DNA from: a virus
IMG/VR virus record: IMGVR_UViG_3300005096_000005
Location: 106,139 to 170,138 of that record
DNA length: 64,000 nucleotides
Direction: 5' to 3' (one strand)
Shown here: positions 52,790-60,807 of the stretch, one piece after another
Layout of the letters: each line of letters opens with the position of its first letter
How positions within the stretch are numbered: the stretch's first letter is position 1
The notes under the pieces: model-generated
Told to the model about the DNA's origin: nothing
Database searches by the model: none
What the model saw: the letters and a program-made list of their open reading frames with translations, nothing else
Made by a program: the position numbers and the translations under genes

Positions 52790-55700
52790 CTCCCGCGGTA
52801 CCCCCTGCCCCACACCGAGCGATTTGAGGCCCCAGGCATTCTACGATTGGTACCAATACGACCCCTCCTCCCTCTTGGCGCTACAGGCTTTCGTCCTGAA
52901 GGCGGAATGTCGTATATTTGGAGAACCCCACCATTCATACGGGGATCCTCTTTTGGTTTCTTTGCGTCAGTATAGGGGTCTATGTAATACTTACCGTGTA
53001 CTCCGGGTCCTTGTCTTCCGTGACGTACAACTGCCCCCTTTGAACCTCTCGGGAAGATCAGCTCGTTGGAGAAGTTGGATATAAGTCCGAACAGGGCAAA
53101 CAACAAAGCGTCCAGTGCGTGTTCGTTCTTCATGGTGTACCTGGGCTGCCCTGTAGTAGCGCTCCGGGCTACAACCTGGTAATTCTCCATCTGCTCCTTA
53201 AGCTTCATATCTTTTTTGGAAGCGACCAGCGCACACTGCTCGGTCAGGCGCACGCCAAGCTGCACGAGATATGGTTTGATTGGTACCTTTGTGAACTCGC
53301 CCCGCTTGTAGGGGTCTGGTATCTCGACATGCTCTCCATAGAAGATTGGAACAACACGTTTCCCGAGACCTGTTTCGGGATGCTCCTTACCGTACTTATG
53401 TAAGTTCTCCACGACCATCTCTCCGTAGCCGCGGTCTACATATATGTATGAGGTCTTCCACTTCCGGTCCAACTCTATGATCTTATCGACAAGGGCGTGA
53501 AGGGTTAGTTCTCCTTTCCGCCCTTTTGGCATTGTCACTCTTTGGAGAATGAACGCTTTGTTGTACTTATCGTTCCACTCCACGATTACGATCTCAGGAC
53601 CGGTAGCGTACTTGTCCACGTCCACGCCCATAACGCGCTTTCTCGTTTTCGGATTAAAACGTGCCGGATAAGTATAGTTGGAGAAGCTCTTGAGCCCGGC
53701 TGCTTCTATAACTTGCTGATCCCCAAACATAATGTCCAGGTACCACTTCTGGAACACGCCAGCAAGTTCTTCGGGGAACTCGGCGAGCACCTCGGTAATA
53801 ATACCGTACTCATCGAACCCTGCCAGAATCTCCTCTCCAAACGTGACCGGATTGCCGTACACGTCGTAGTCCATAATGTTGTCCCAGTATGGAACTACAG
53901 AGGACGGGTAGTGGTGCACCATCCATCTCTTGCGAGGGTCCGTGTTCCACTTGTACCACATCCCGCGAGCGCCAGACGGGGTCGACGATGCGATAATTCT
54001 GATATGAGGGTTACCGATACGGATACCCATAATAGTCCGTAAGTCGTTGTCGTCGAGATAATCGGCCTCGTCAAGGATAATGAAGTCGGAATCTTTACCA
54101 CGAGAGGCACCACCCCCTGCGCCGGACTTTGTGCCTGCGGTCATTCCTGTGATAGTGGAGCCATTATTGAACCGCACTCTGTACGGCGGGGATTTTGTAA
54201 GCCGCCCAACCACCGACGCCTGAAGCGTTTCACTATTCTCGATCATGAAGTTAATGCCGGGACGATCCCAAAATATCTTCTTGACCTGTTCGTCATACGG
54301 AGTGAGGATAAGCACTTTCGAGTTTGGATGGGTAAAGGCGTGATGTAGCGCCTTAATCATAATGCTCGTAGTGTTATGAACCACAACATCGTTTGCAACA
54401 AAGTTGTATGTACCGTCTACATCAGAGAGGTCGTACGTCTGGTGTCTTCCGAGAGATTCAATGGAAACCACGGGATCCCAAATCACTTCAGAATCCGCAA
54501 GACCCTCCAGATAACTGTCTCCGCCAAGGTTCTTCGCATACCTCTTTAGTTTCTTCCTTGAAGGGGAGTCTCCTAAACGCAACCTCTTGTTATCGTATGT
54601 CGAGCCTCCAACTACAGCCCTTTTGGTTAGGCCCTTCATACGCCTTCGAACGTCAACATACGACATTACCCCGGCGGGGATTGCGTCGATCTTCCTGTTG
54701 CCTGTTATAGCCCTGCTGGCAAGCGCCTTTACTACTTCAAGAACGGCCTCCTCTTTTCCAAAGATACCGATCTTCCTGGCGAACATTTTGATATCCGCCG
54801 CCGCAGAGATAATAACCTGGTACGCAATTCGAATCCCACCATTATACTTAACACGTTTGCGCGACAGACTTGCGATGATACCAAACTTCAGCAGGAGCGA
54901 ATGGACATCGTGCGCCAGTTCTCCCGACACAGAACAGAACCCGATCTCCGCTCGTCCCTTATATTCTTCGCTCACACAAGCCCAACCGTCCGTCGCATAA
55001 AGCCGGTTAAGAAACAACGCCACCTGAGCCTCTGTTCCTCGAAAGATGTCCTTTGGAACCTTTTTGGTGTGAGCATTATGCTCTGCGATATCAGCATCCT
55101 TAAGAAACCGGTTAATTTGATGATTGTTCCTGCCGGAGACAATTGACTTGAACCAATAGTCACACTTCGACTTCGAAACCCGTTTCAACTGCGCCCCAAG
55201 CTCTCTGGCAATGACGCGCATCTCCTCGATATGTCGTTCATTGATAGAAGACCACCGGTGGCTTGTTGTACATGTTGTTCCACCGTCTCCAATCATGTAC
55301 CCCAGGAACTTGAGCTCCTGATCGGAATAGGACGAACCTATACCAAACCGTGTTTGTGACGGTACCGCAATCCTGTCGCCCAGCTGCACATCTTTGACAG
55401 GTATCCATTCTGGACGCTCGGTTCTGAATACAAGGACCGGATGCTCAGCGGTAAGGTCGACCTCACGCCCTGTGCGGGTTGTCAGTCGAAACACTTCCTT
55501 AACGCCATTATCGAGAACGTCGTATCCGTCTTTGGTTGTAAACTTGAAGTTGTTCTGAAGAGACGTAATTCCAGGACGGTCCTGCGACTTCATCTTTCGT
55601 AATTCGGCAACCGTTACATAAGCGCCATCATCAGTACTGACACGAACCCATCCCGGCAAACATTTTCCTGTCTGGCGTCCTAGCCTCCATACCTGATAAC

Positions 55701-56049
55701 GAGTAGTATCCTGGAGGAGCAATTCCTGGTACCAGCGCGGGTGGTAGTCAACGACCTGCTTTGACTCCGGATCGATGACTTTGATCTCTGTCTCCGCCCA
55801 CTTGCACGGATCGGCGAGAAGCATGACTTTCTTGCGCTCTTCGTCGGTCGGATAAGCATCGGCGAGCTCTGGATCGTTATCCCAGTCCGGCTCGAAAAAC
55901 GACCTGTCTCTTTCGTCAAACCAGTCCGGCTTTGGCATGTGCCTGATCTGGTCGGGCACCATCTCCGGGGCAAAGATATCCACATCCGAATGTTGCGGTT
56001 TAGTGAATAGATCTACAACCGGTTCCTGTGGAAGTCTCGGTAGAGACAT
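52786..56049 (-). CDS. Terminase large subunit interrupted by an intein
   Basis: A 1087-residue precursor: 657 residues of TerL plus a 430-residue intein (residues 130-559). After splicing the P-loop reads 'LGRQTGKTTSIM'. The ATPase part then shows Walker B 'DFIILDEADYL' and coupling motif 'IASSTPSG'; the C-terminal nuclease shows acidic residues in 'VMGVDVDKYATG', 'YIYVDRGYGEM' and 'NEHALDALLFALF'. TerL packages DNA into the prohead with ATP and cuts it. The ATG overlaps the previous stop (TAATG). Since the intein splits the Walker A loop, the ATPase can work only after splicing. Confidence 0.93.
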   Translation of the reverse strand: MSLPRLPQEPVVDLFTKPQHSDVDIFAPEMVPDQIRHMPKPDWFDERDRSFFEPDWDNDPELADAYPTDEERKKVMLLADPCKWAETEIKVIDPESKQVVDYHPRWYQELLLQDTTRYQVWRLGRQTGKCLPGWVRVSTDDGAYVTVAELRKMKSQDRPGITSLQNNFKFTTKDGYDVLDNGVKEVFRLTTRTGREVDLTAEHPVLVFRTERPEWIPVKDVQLGDRIAVPSQTRFGIGSSYSDQELKFLGYMIGDGGTTCTTSHRWSSINERHIEEMRVIARELGAQLKRVSKSKCDYWFKSIVSGRNNHQINRFLKDADIAEHNAHTKKVPKDIFRGTEAQVALFLNRLYATDGWACVSEEYKGRAEIGFCSVSGELAHDVHSLLLKFGIIASLSRKRVKYNGGIRIAYQVIISAAADIKMFARKIGIFGKEEAVLEVVKALASRAITGNRKIDAIPAGVMSYVDVRRRMKGLTKRAVVGGSTYDNKRLRLGDSPSRKKLKRYAKNLGGDSYLEGLADSEVIWDPVVSIESLGRHQTYDLSDVDGTYNFVANDVVVHNTTSIMIKALHHAFTHPNSKVLILTPYDEQVKKIFWDRPGINFMIENSETLQASVVGRLTKSPPYRVRFNNGSTITGMTAGTKSGAGGGASRGKDSDFIILDEADYLDDNDLRTIMGIRIGNPHIRIIASSTPSGARGMWYKWNTDPRKRWMVHHYPSSVVPYWDNIMDYDVYGNPVTFGEEILAGFDEYGIITEVLAEFPEELAGVFQKWYLDIMFGDQQVIEAAGLKSFSNYTYPARFNPKTRKRVMGVDVDKYATGPEIVIVEWNDKYNKAFILQRVTMPKGRKGELTLHALVDKIIELDRKWKTSYIYVDRGYGEMVVENLHKYGKEHPETGLGKRVVPIFYGEHVEIPDPYKRGEFTKVPIKPYLVQLGVRLTEQCALVASKKDMKLKEQMENYQVVARSATTGQPRYTMKNEHALDALLFALFGLISNFSNELIFPRGSKGAVVRHGRQGPGVHGKYYIDPYTDAKKPKEDPRMNGGVLQIYDIPPSGRKPVAPRGRRGRIGTNRRMPGASNRSVWGRGYRGR
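54373..55662 (-). mobile_element. Intein with LAGLIDADG-type homing endonuclease, in the TerL P-loop
   Basis: 430 codons from Cys130 to Asn559 of the precursor, between Gly-Lys and Thr-Thr of the Walker A motif. Block A starts CLPGWVRVST; block B is 'TAEHPVLV' (T200, H203); the homing-endonuclease motifs are 'LGYMIGDGG' (about 249-257) and 'LYATDGWA' (350-357), both with the needed Asp; the C-terminal blocks end 'YDLSDVDGTYNFVANDVVVH' then Asn, with Thr as the +1 extein residue. All splicing residues look intact. The endonuclease would copy the intein into intein-free terminase genes. Confidence 0.92.
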
Positions 56050-56591
56050 TACCCCTCCAGATATTCGTCAACACCTCTATGCATCATTGCAGCTTCGTTT
56101 CCAATAGAACTTCTTGCGTTCAGCACCGAACCCTGGATGGCCCTCAATGAACGCTGTCTTTGTGTTAACATCATTCGTGAATTTGTGTGGAAGGTGTCAG
56201 AGACCTGGAAGCCCACACGTGTCGCGCTTCGCATTCTTGCCTGGTCGCGTGCGTTGGCTTCTTCCATGGCTCCAAACGTATGTTCGAAGGCGGCGTACGT
56301 AACCATCTCTGCGGCAGCTCCTGCCACAAATCCGACAAAGCCGCCAAGAGGTCCTCCTACCATAGTGCCTACTGCAGTCCCTACCGTGCCGCCTACCGGG
56401 ATGCCAGCTATAGATCCCGTGAAGCCTCCGACTCTGCGTGCTGCAGAACGGCTTCTATCAAAGACCTCCCAGGCAGCAGAAATAACGGAACCGCTGATAT
56501 ATGGGTTATGAAGCAAAATGCTTCCGAACCCCTTTTTGGCTCCCGCCTCCGCGGATTGCTTCGCCGCTTCTGTCGCGGTGTGTGTCGGCAT
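56049..56591 (-). CDS. Gly-rich membrane-active protein candidate (180 aa)
   Basis: A 180-residue protein (MPTHTATEAAKQSAE). A Gly-zipper hydrophobic segment spans about residues 56-100 ('TGSIAGIPVGGTVGTAVGTM', 'GGFVGFVAGAAAEMVTYAA'). The C-terminal 70 residues are polar and helical. Start and stop codons both overlap neighbours as TAATG, so it is certainly part of the translated unit. It may be a virion internal protein that aids membrane passage of DNA or a regulator of packaging; the sequence does not decide. Confidence 0.55.
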   Translation of the reverse strand: MPTHTATEAAKQSAEAGAKKGFGSILLHNPYISGSVISAAWEVFDRSRSAARRVGGFTGSIAGIPVGGTVGTAVGTMVGGPLGGFVGFVAGAAAEMVTYAAFEHTFGAMEEANARDQARMRSATRVGFQVSDTFHTNSRMMLTQRQRSLRAIQGSVLNARSSIGNEAAMMHRGVDEYLEG

Positions 56592-57166
56592 TAGTACCGC
56601 CCTCGCTTTCCTGTCCCGTGTAGATTATGCGCGGCGAATACAAGATCGCCATCAGCCATCATTGTGCGCCCGGCGGTTCTTGTGGTTCCTGGGTAATTGA
56701 TATAAGCATCCCGCTCGGCCTGATGTTGCAAACCAGCAAGTTCTCTGACACGACCGCCACGGTCCCAAACCGTGTCAGCGACAGCAAACACACCCACAGC
56801 CCCTACGCCGCCCCACAAGATTCCCTGACCGACACCGGCACCCACTTTCCGGGCAAACCGGACCCCGGAGCTACCAGTCGCTTCCCTGGCAACGGCCTCG
56901 GAAACGTCCTCTACAACCTCTTTGCCAGGGCGCATCATAGCTTTACGGGCTGCCGCAGCTTCACTCATCCCGGCAAGTATCCTTCTGCCAACCCTGTCTC
57001 CCGCCCCATGCAACGGTGAACGAGCGTTTATCTCAGAGACCACGCTATATGCACGGCCGGCCTGATTGTACATCTTAACAGTTCCTGAAGCAACTTTCTT
57101 TGCGGCGAACCTTCCAAGTCTCGAAAAGCCTACGCCAATCGCTTCGTTGACTTCACTTATTCCCAT
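56591..57166 (-). CDS. Gly/Ala-rich protein with one hydrophobic segment (191 aa)
   Basis: A 191-residue protein (MGISEVNEAIGVGFS) with AGGTGG 8 nt before the ATG. It is helical and basic in the first 110 residues, then has 'VGAGVGQGILWGGVGAVGVF' (about 118-138), a glycine-zipper segment, followed by a polar C-terminus ending GKRGRY. It resembles in composition the 180-residue product encoded next and the 224-residue product at 41 kb. Likely internal or membrane-active virion protein; no known family. Confidence 0.55.
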   Translation of the reverse strand: MGISEVNEAIGVGFSRLGRFAAKKVASGTVKMYNQAGRAYSVVSEINARSPLHGAGDRVGRRILAGMSEAAAARKAMMRPGKEVVEDVSEAVAREATGSSGVRFARKVGAGVGQGILWGGVGAVGVFAVADTVWDRGGRVRELAGLQHQAERDAYINYPGTTRTAGRTMMADGDLVFAAHNLHGTGKRGRY

Positions 57167-57167
57167 G

Positions 57168-57770
57168 TTATGTCCACCTGTTCGCTCCCATTAAGTAATG
57201 GTATTGTGTTTTAGAATGGCGGATCGCTTCCGCCGTAGCGTGTGACGCCATCTGCAGCTGACTCGTCCTCTCCCTCTTCGTAATCCGGTCCATGTCTTGT
57301 ATAACCTGGCGCCGTGCGGAGTACATCACCCTCACCATCGCCCGGGAGTTCACGTTCCCCACCCGGTTTATCTCCCTCTCCACATCCTGTTGGGAAGCAA
57401 TGCGCATACGGGCCAGTCTTCCCGATTGGACGCTCTGGACTGTGGAGCCGTATCGCCGATTCTCCATGTCCATCGCCCGCATCGTTGTTGTCAGGTTCGT
57501 CTTCTGTACCATCTGTGTCGTCATGACTTGCGTTTGCGCGTCCGACAGAAACGCCCGTGACGATAGGCTGGCTTTCCTTGATGTCACGGCCTGTGGTTGC
57601 GGAAACGCTACTGGGCTTCTGCCCGTCATCATTGTGAGGGCCGGCCCCCTGCTCATAAGTTCCCGAGGGTCCGTCCTCATGGCCGACGGCATCGCATGTT
57701 CCAGTGGGGGATTGGACATCGATGACATCCCCCGCGGGCGGTAAACTCTTTCCCCCATCGGTGTGAACAT
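57168..57770 (-). CDS. Basic helical protein overlapping the terminase small subunit tail
   Basis: A 200-residue protein (MFTPMGERVYRPRGM), Met- and Arg-rich, with a helical C-terminal half ('YSARRQVIQDMDRITKRERT'). It is read in a different frame from the C-terminal 186 codons of the 410-residue gene. GGGAG lies 7 nt before its ATG, and its TAA lies one base before the next ATG, the spacing used by the genes around it. I think this frame is the true product in the overlap, while the other frame may be a low-complexity tail or an open shadow. Function unknown. Confidence 0.55.
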   Translation of the reverse strand: MFTPMGERVYRPRGMSSMSNPPLEHAMPSAMRTDPRELMSRGPALTMMTGRSPVAFPQPQAVTSRKASLSSRAFLSDAQTQVMTTQMVQKTNLTTTMRAMDMENRRYGSTVQSVQSGRLARMRIASQQDVEREINRVGNVNSRAMVRVMYSARRQVIQDMDRITKRERTSQLQMASHATAEAIRHSKTQYHYLMGANRWT

Positions 57771-58443
57771 AAGCTACTCCCATCTCTCGTGAAGCCCGTT
57801 CTTTCTGGCGACGTCTCATGATCTCTTCAAACTTGGCGAGAGTTTCAGCCGCATACGTAGACGGATCTTTTGTAACCGTCGCGCCAATCTGTGCCCTGGC
57901 CTTCGGCGTTAAGCCCATCTGTTCCATAAATCTGAGTTTTTCCTTGAGGAGCTTCTGGAAAGCTTCGAGTTTTGCAGTTACTTCCGGACGTTCCACTACT
58001 CTACCGCTGGACTTGTCGACACCGACTGCCACTAGTTCGACGACTGCACCGTTCTCGGCCAGCATGCGCTCTGAACGCATAATCTGCAACTCCAGGGCGG
58101 ACACGTCTTTGATAAGACACATCAACGACCAGTTAGCGCCGTCAGGGCACATCTCACCCTTGTATCCAAGGTACATCTTTTGGAGGTAAACAATCTCAAG
58201 CGGACAATAAGACCCCTGGGGTGGTTGAAGCGGAGAGTTGGGATCGCAGAAGCCGCAGGTGGCTCGATATATACAATCGTCGGGTCCCTGGCAAATCATT
58301 ACCATGTTACCCTGAGCCAGGTTTAGAACATCAACTTCTTCTCCCTGCAGATCTAACAGTACCCGAATATGGTCAATGTTGTTTATTGTCTCGACGCCCG
58401 TAAGGGAGCCGCACGGCGGCTTTTTTACGATTGCCTGTGTCAT
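57211..58443 (-). CDS. Terminase small subunit-like protein with Cys cluster
   Basis: A 410-residue frame (MTQAIVKKPPCGSLT) with GAGGAG 7 nt before the ATG. Residues 150-190 contain 'LKEKLRFMEQMGLTPKARAQ', the helix-turn end typical of P27-family small terminases, next to TerL genes. Residues 51-80 hold C51, C57, C63, C66 and C80, a likely metal site not usual for the family. From residue 225 on the chain is acidic, Gly/Asp/Glu-rich and overlaps another gene. TerS recognises phage DNA and starts packaging. Assignment is from position, size of the N-terminal half and the C-terminal helix motif. Confidence 0.7.
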   Translation of the reverse strand: MTQAIVKKPPCGSLTGVETINNIDHIRVLLDLQGEEVDVLNLAQGNMVMICQGPDDCIYRATCGFCDPNSPLQPPQGSYCPLEIVYLQKMYLGYKGEMCPDGANWSLMCLIKDVSALELQIMRSERMLAENGAVVELVAVGVDKSSGRVVERPEVTAKLEAFQKLLKEKLRFMEQMGLTPKARAQIGATVTKDPSTYAAETLAKFEEIMRRRQKERASREMGVAYVHTDGGKSLPPAGDVIDVQSPTGTCDAVGHEDGPSGTYEQGAGPHNDDGQKPSSVSATTGRDIKESQPIVTGVSVGRANASHDDTDGTEDEPDNNDAGDGHGESAIRLHSPERPIGKTGPYAHCFPTGCGEGDKPGGERELPGDGEGDVLRTAPGYTRHGPDYEEGEDESAADGVTRYGGSDPPF

Positions 58444-58576
58444 CGCCGAACTCCTCGGGGAACAGCATCTTTATATACCTGGCTCGAATCTTCGCGCAGC
58501 AGGCATGATAAGGTAGTCTATCAGGGTATGCAACATGTCGCGCTTGTATCACTTGTGCTTTTTGTGGTCTGCTCAT
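58373..58576 (-). CDS. Possible leaderless small ORF at the start of the late operon
   Basis: A 67-residue frame (MSRPQKAQVIQARHV) whose ATG lies 7 nt after the -10 box of the minus-strand promoter, so the transcript would begin at or next to the start codon. It has no ribosome binding site of its own and overlaps the terminase small subunit by about 70 nt. It may be translated as a leaderless peptide or simply be the 5' untranslated region of the operon. Confidence 0.3.
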   Translation of the reverse strand: MSRPQKAQVIQARHVAYPDRLPYHACCAKIRARYIKMLFPEEFGDDTGNRKKAAVRLPYGRRDNKQH

Positions 58577-58582
58577 ATTCCC

Positions 58583-58612
58583 ATTATACTATTCCTTTAT
58601 ATATTACGTCAA
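58583..58612 (-). promoter_or_regulatory. Sigma70-type promoter of the virion operon
   Basis: On the minus strand TTGACG and TATAAT are separated by 18 nt; predicted start of transcription is near 58576. All genes down to the left edge lie in the same direction with no clear full terminator, so this could drive the whole late block. Confidence 0.7.
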
Positions 58613-58623
58613 CGACGCGGACG

Positions 58624-58652
58624 TTGACCCAACCCTCGTATTGTGCTATTCT
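58624..58652 (+). promoter_or_regulatory. Sigma70-type promoter of the endolysin operon
   Basis: TTGACC at 58624 and TATTCT at 58647, spacing 17 nt, 28 nt before the endolysin ATG. It is back-to-back with the virion-operon promoter; the two -35 boxes are about 12 nt apart, so one regulator bound there could control both. Confidence 0.65.
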
Positions 58653-58680
58653 ACTCACATAACATGCCAACGAGGTGATT

Positions 58681-59595
58681 ATGACCAACGAATCGTACAA
58701 ACACCACGAAGTACAAAAAGGAGAGACGCTCTCCCAGATTCTCAAAAAGTACTACGGAGGTTATTCAAAACCTCTTGCTGAAAGAGTACTCGCAGGTCAC
58801 AACATTGTCAACCCCAACGCCATACCTGCCGGCCTCGTACTGAACCTGCAGGGCTCATGGAGTCATCCCAAACCTGAGATGGAAGTTTACGACCATCCCA
58901 ACAAAGCGATTACCACCCTTACAAACAAAAGCGAGCTCAGCGACACACCCGCCGCAGAACCAAAAAAGCTGGAGAAGGACCTTCCCCGGGGCGAATACTG
59001 GGCGCAACTCTATAAGAAGGACCTTATCGTCCTCCACTTCACTGCGGGCTATACGTGGCGGAGCGCGTACAACACGTTCTTGAGGCCCGGGCGCGTCGCC
59101 ACACCATATATCGTGGATGTGACAGGACCTCTTTTTGTGGTCCAACTGTTCGACCCCAAATTCTGGTCGTACCATCTTGGCATCAAGAAACCCTACTCCA
59201 ACAACTGGAACAACGATAAACGAAGTATCGGTATCGAGATCGTAAACATCGGTCCGGTCTGGAAGAAGGGTATACACTACAAGGATTATACAGGAAAGAT
59301 ATGGCCTGAGGGCGACGTAGTCGTGGCCCCAAATCGGGACGCCGACGGTGGTGTACGTTTCCCCGAAGAACAGATCTATGCCGTATGTGACCTGATAAAC
59401 TGGCTATGCCAGGAATTCGATATCCCCCGGCAGGTACCGGCGGATAAGATGTCCATGCAGCTCCCTGAGGTTGGGGAGTTTAAAGGGATCGCCACCCATC
59501 AACACTTTCGCAAAGACAAGTATGATATGGGAAGCGCCTTCCCCTGGGACATCGTAACCGATCGGTGCGGTCTGGAGGAAGTCGACCTAACATAA
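58681..59595 (+). CDS. Endolysin: LysM domain plus N-acetylmuramoyl-L-alanine amidase (Amidase_2)
   Basis: A 304-residue enzyme from ATG 58681 (MTNESYKHHEVQKGE); GTG 58675 is in frame but GAGG sits 5 nt before the ATG. Residues 7-57 are a LysM wall-binding domain ('HEVQKGETLSQILKKYYGG', 'NPNAIPAGLVLNLQ'). Residues 110-295 are Amidase_2 with zinc ligands H119 ('LIVLHFTAGY'), H273 or H275 ('ATHQHF') and D282 ('KYDMGSAFPWD'). It cuts the bond between muramic acid and the peptide stem. There is no signal peptide, so export depends on a holin encoded at 21 kb on the other strand. LysM first, amidase second is a less common order. Confidence 0.92.
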   Translation: MTNESYKHHEVQKGETLSQILKKYYGGYSKPLAERVLAGHNIVNPNAIPAGLVLNLQGSWSHPKPEMEVYDHPNKAITTLTNKSELSDTPAAEPKKLEKDLPRGEYWAQLYKKDLIVLHFTAGYTWRSAYNTFLRPGRVATPYIVDVTGPLFVVQLFDPKFWSYHLGIKKPYSNNWNNDKRSIGIEIVNIGPVWKKGIHYKDYTGKIWPEGDVVVAPNRDADGGVRFPEEQIYAVCDLINWLCQEFDIPRQVPADKMSMQLPEVGEFKGIATHQHFRKDKYDMGSAFPWDIVTDRCGLEEVDLT

Positions 59596-59605
59596 GGAGG
59601 AAGAC

Positions 59606-60673
59606 ATGGCAAATCCAACACTCGACTTTTCATCCCTGCCTAACTGGCCGACCGGCCGCGTCGGAGAACCCTATTCGGTCACAGTGCCGCTCGACCTGGA
59701 TGGTGAGGTGTTCCAATCCATCGAGACCGTATTCCCCACACCGAACTGGATCAACACCCAGCTCGCCGGGAGCGACATACAGCTCTCGGGGGTACCAAAC
59801 CTGATCGGGACATTTACTATCGGTCTCAGGTTGTACACAGACGTACACCCCAACGGTTACGTTCTAAATGTACCAGCCGGAGGACCCGACCTCACTGTCA
59901 TGTCCGCCAACGTCGACGCCATCGACGAGGAGCAACAGTACTTCGGCTACAAGGACATGGTTCTCATGCCCGGCGAAGAACTGTCAGTTTCCAAGAACGG
60001 CGTCCCGGACCCGGACATGACTTTCACCAACGCCGACCCGGTGGAATCTGTCAGGTTCATAGTCAACGCCGCAGGCACCAAGGTCGGAGAGCCACCGAGC
60101 ATCAACACTACACCACCCGCGGCACAGCTCGGATTCGGCATCGACACTTTCAGCTACAATGCTGACGCCGACGGCGCAACACCACTGTCATGGTTCGTAG
60201 TCTCCGGACCTCCGGGGTTCAGCATCAACACCGTGTCCGGTCTATGCAGCTGGGTTCCCACGGGAGAGGGCCTGTTTAACGCCCGCATCCGCGCAGAGAA
60301 CCTGGCAGGCCACGACGAACAGGATATTCCGCTGGACGTTATCATCGTTGCTCCAACCTGGCTTACTGATCCATACGCCGACGCTCTTGTGCTTCCGGGA
60401 ATGACGACCCCGGTCGATCCGGCCCCGCTGGCACCCGGCGAATCCTACCGCTACGATATGGAAGTCTCAGGGTCACCAACCATCACCATGACCATCACTG
60501 ACTACGGTACTGTCGACCCTGGCGACGTGAACCTCGTACCACTATCGCCAACCCGCTGGAGACTCGAAGTTGTGAACAACATGGCGGACGGAAACGTCCA
60601 TACACTGATTCTGCGCGCCGAGAATACCGGAGGTTCCGCAGACCAGAGTATCAATATAGAACTGCAAATGTAA
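59606..60673 (+). CDS. Ig-like (He_PIG-type) protein
   Basis: A 355-residue protein (MANPTLDFSSLPNWP) with AAGGAGGAAGAC before the ATG, a strong signal. Beta-rich with at least three Ig-like units; the clearest is the putative-Ig type at about residues 190-250 ('PLSWFVVSGPPGFSINTVSG', 'CSWVPTGEGLFNARI'). It follows the endolysin gene by 10 nt and is co-transcribed. It could be a virion decoration or a secreted-looking adhesin, but there is no signal peptide. Its link with the endolysin is unexplained. Confidence 0.65.
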   Translation: MANPTLDFSSLPNWPTGRVGEPYSVTVPLDLDGEVFQSIETVFPTPNWINTQLAGSDIQLSGVPNLIGTFTIGLRLYTDVHPNGYVLNVPAGGPDLTVMSANVDAIDEEQQYFGYKDMVLMPGEELSVSKNGVPDPDMTFTNADPVESVRFIVNAAGTKVGEPPSINTTPPAAQLGFGIDTFSYNADADGATPLSWFVVSGPPGFSINTVSGLCSWVPTGEGLFNARIRAENLAGHDEQDIPLDVIIVAPTWLTDPYADALVLPGMTTPVDPAPLAPGESYRYDMEVSGSPTITMTITDYGTVDPGDVNLVPLSPTRWRLEVVNNMADGNVHTLILRAENTGGSADQSINIELQM

Positions 60674-60702
60674 TTGACACACCCCCTGTGTGCCGTTATA
60701 AT
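60674..60702 (+). promoter_or_regulatory. Perfect-consensus sigma70 promoter with dyad in spacer
   Basis: TTGACA at 60674 starts immediately after the TAA of the Ig-like gene, and TATAAT at 60697 follows after 17 nt. The spacer contains the dyad CACAC-CCCCT-GTGTG (60678-60692), a possible operator. Confidence 0.85.
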
Positions 60703-60708
60703 CCGGGT

Positions 60709-60807
60709 GTCTTGTTTCACTGCGTGTCCACCGGACACAGAGTGACATACCAATCAAGGGCAATAAAGACGCCCGCCCACAGGCCGTCCTTATGGCGGCC
60801 TCTTTTT
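60709..60807 (+). ncRNA. Structured small RNA candidate, about 100 nt
   Basis: Promoter, RNA and terminator form one compact unit. Hairpin 1: CACT, 2-nt bulges, GTGTCC, loop ACC, GGACAC, AGTG (60718-60744). Hairpin 2: GGGC, 9-nt loop, GCCC (60758-60774). Hairpin 3 is the terminator. No ORF with a ribosome binding site occurs inside. The RNA could be a phage regulatory RNA or decoy; nothing in the window tells its target. It converges on the terminator of the zinc-ribbon operon. Confidence 0.65.
60781..60807 (+). terminator. Rho-independent terminator
   Basis: AGGCCG, a 9-nt loop, CGGCCT, then TCTTTTT. It ends the small RNA and probably also the endolysin operon. Confidence 0.8.

Noticed and set aside
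58675-58680. GTG 58675 as endolysin start
   Set aside because: GAGG is 5 nt before ATG 58681 and overlaps the GTG itself, so ATG 58681 fits better.
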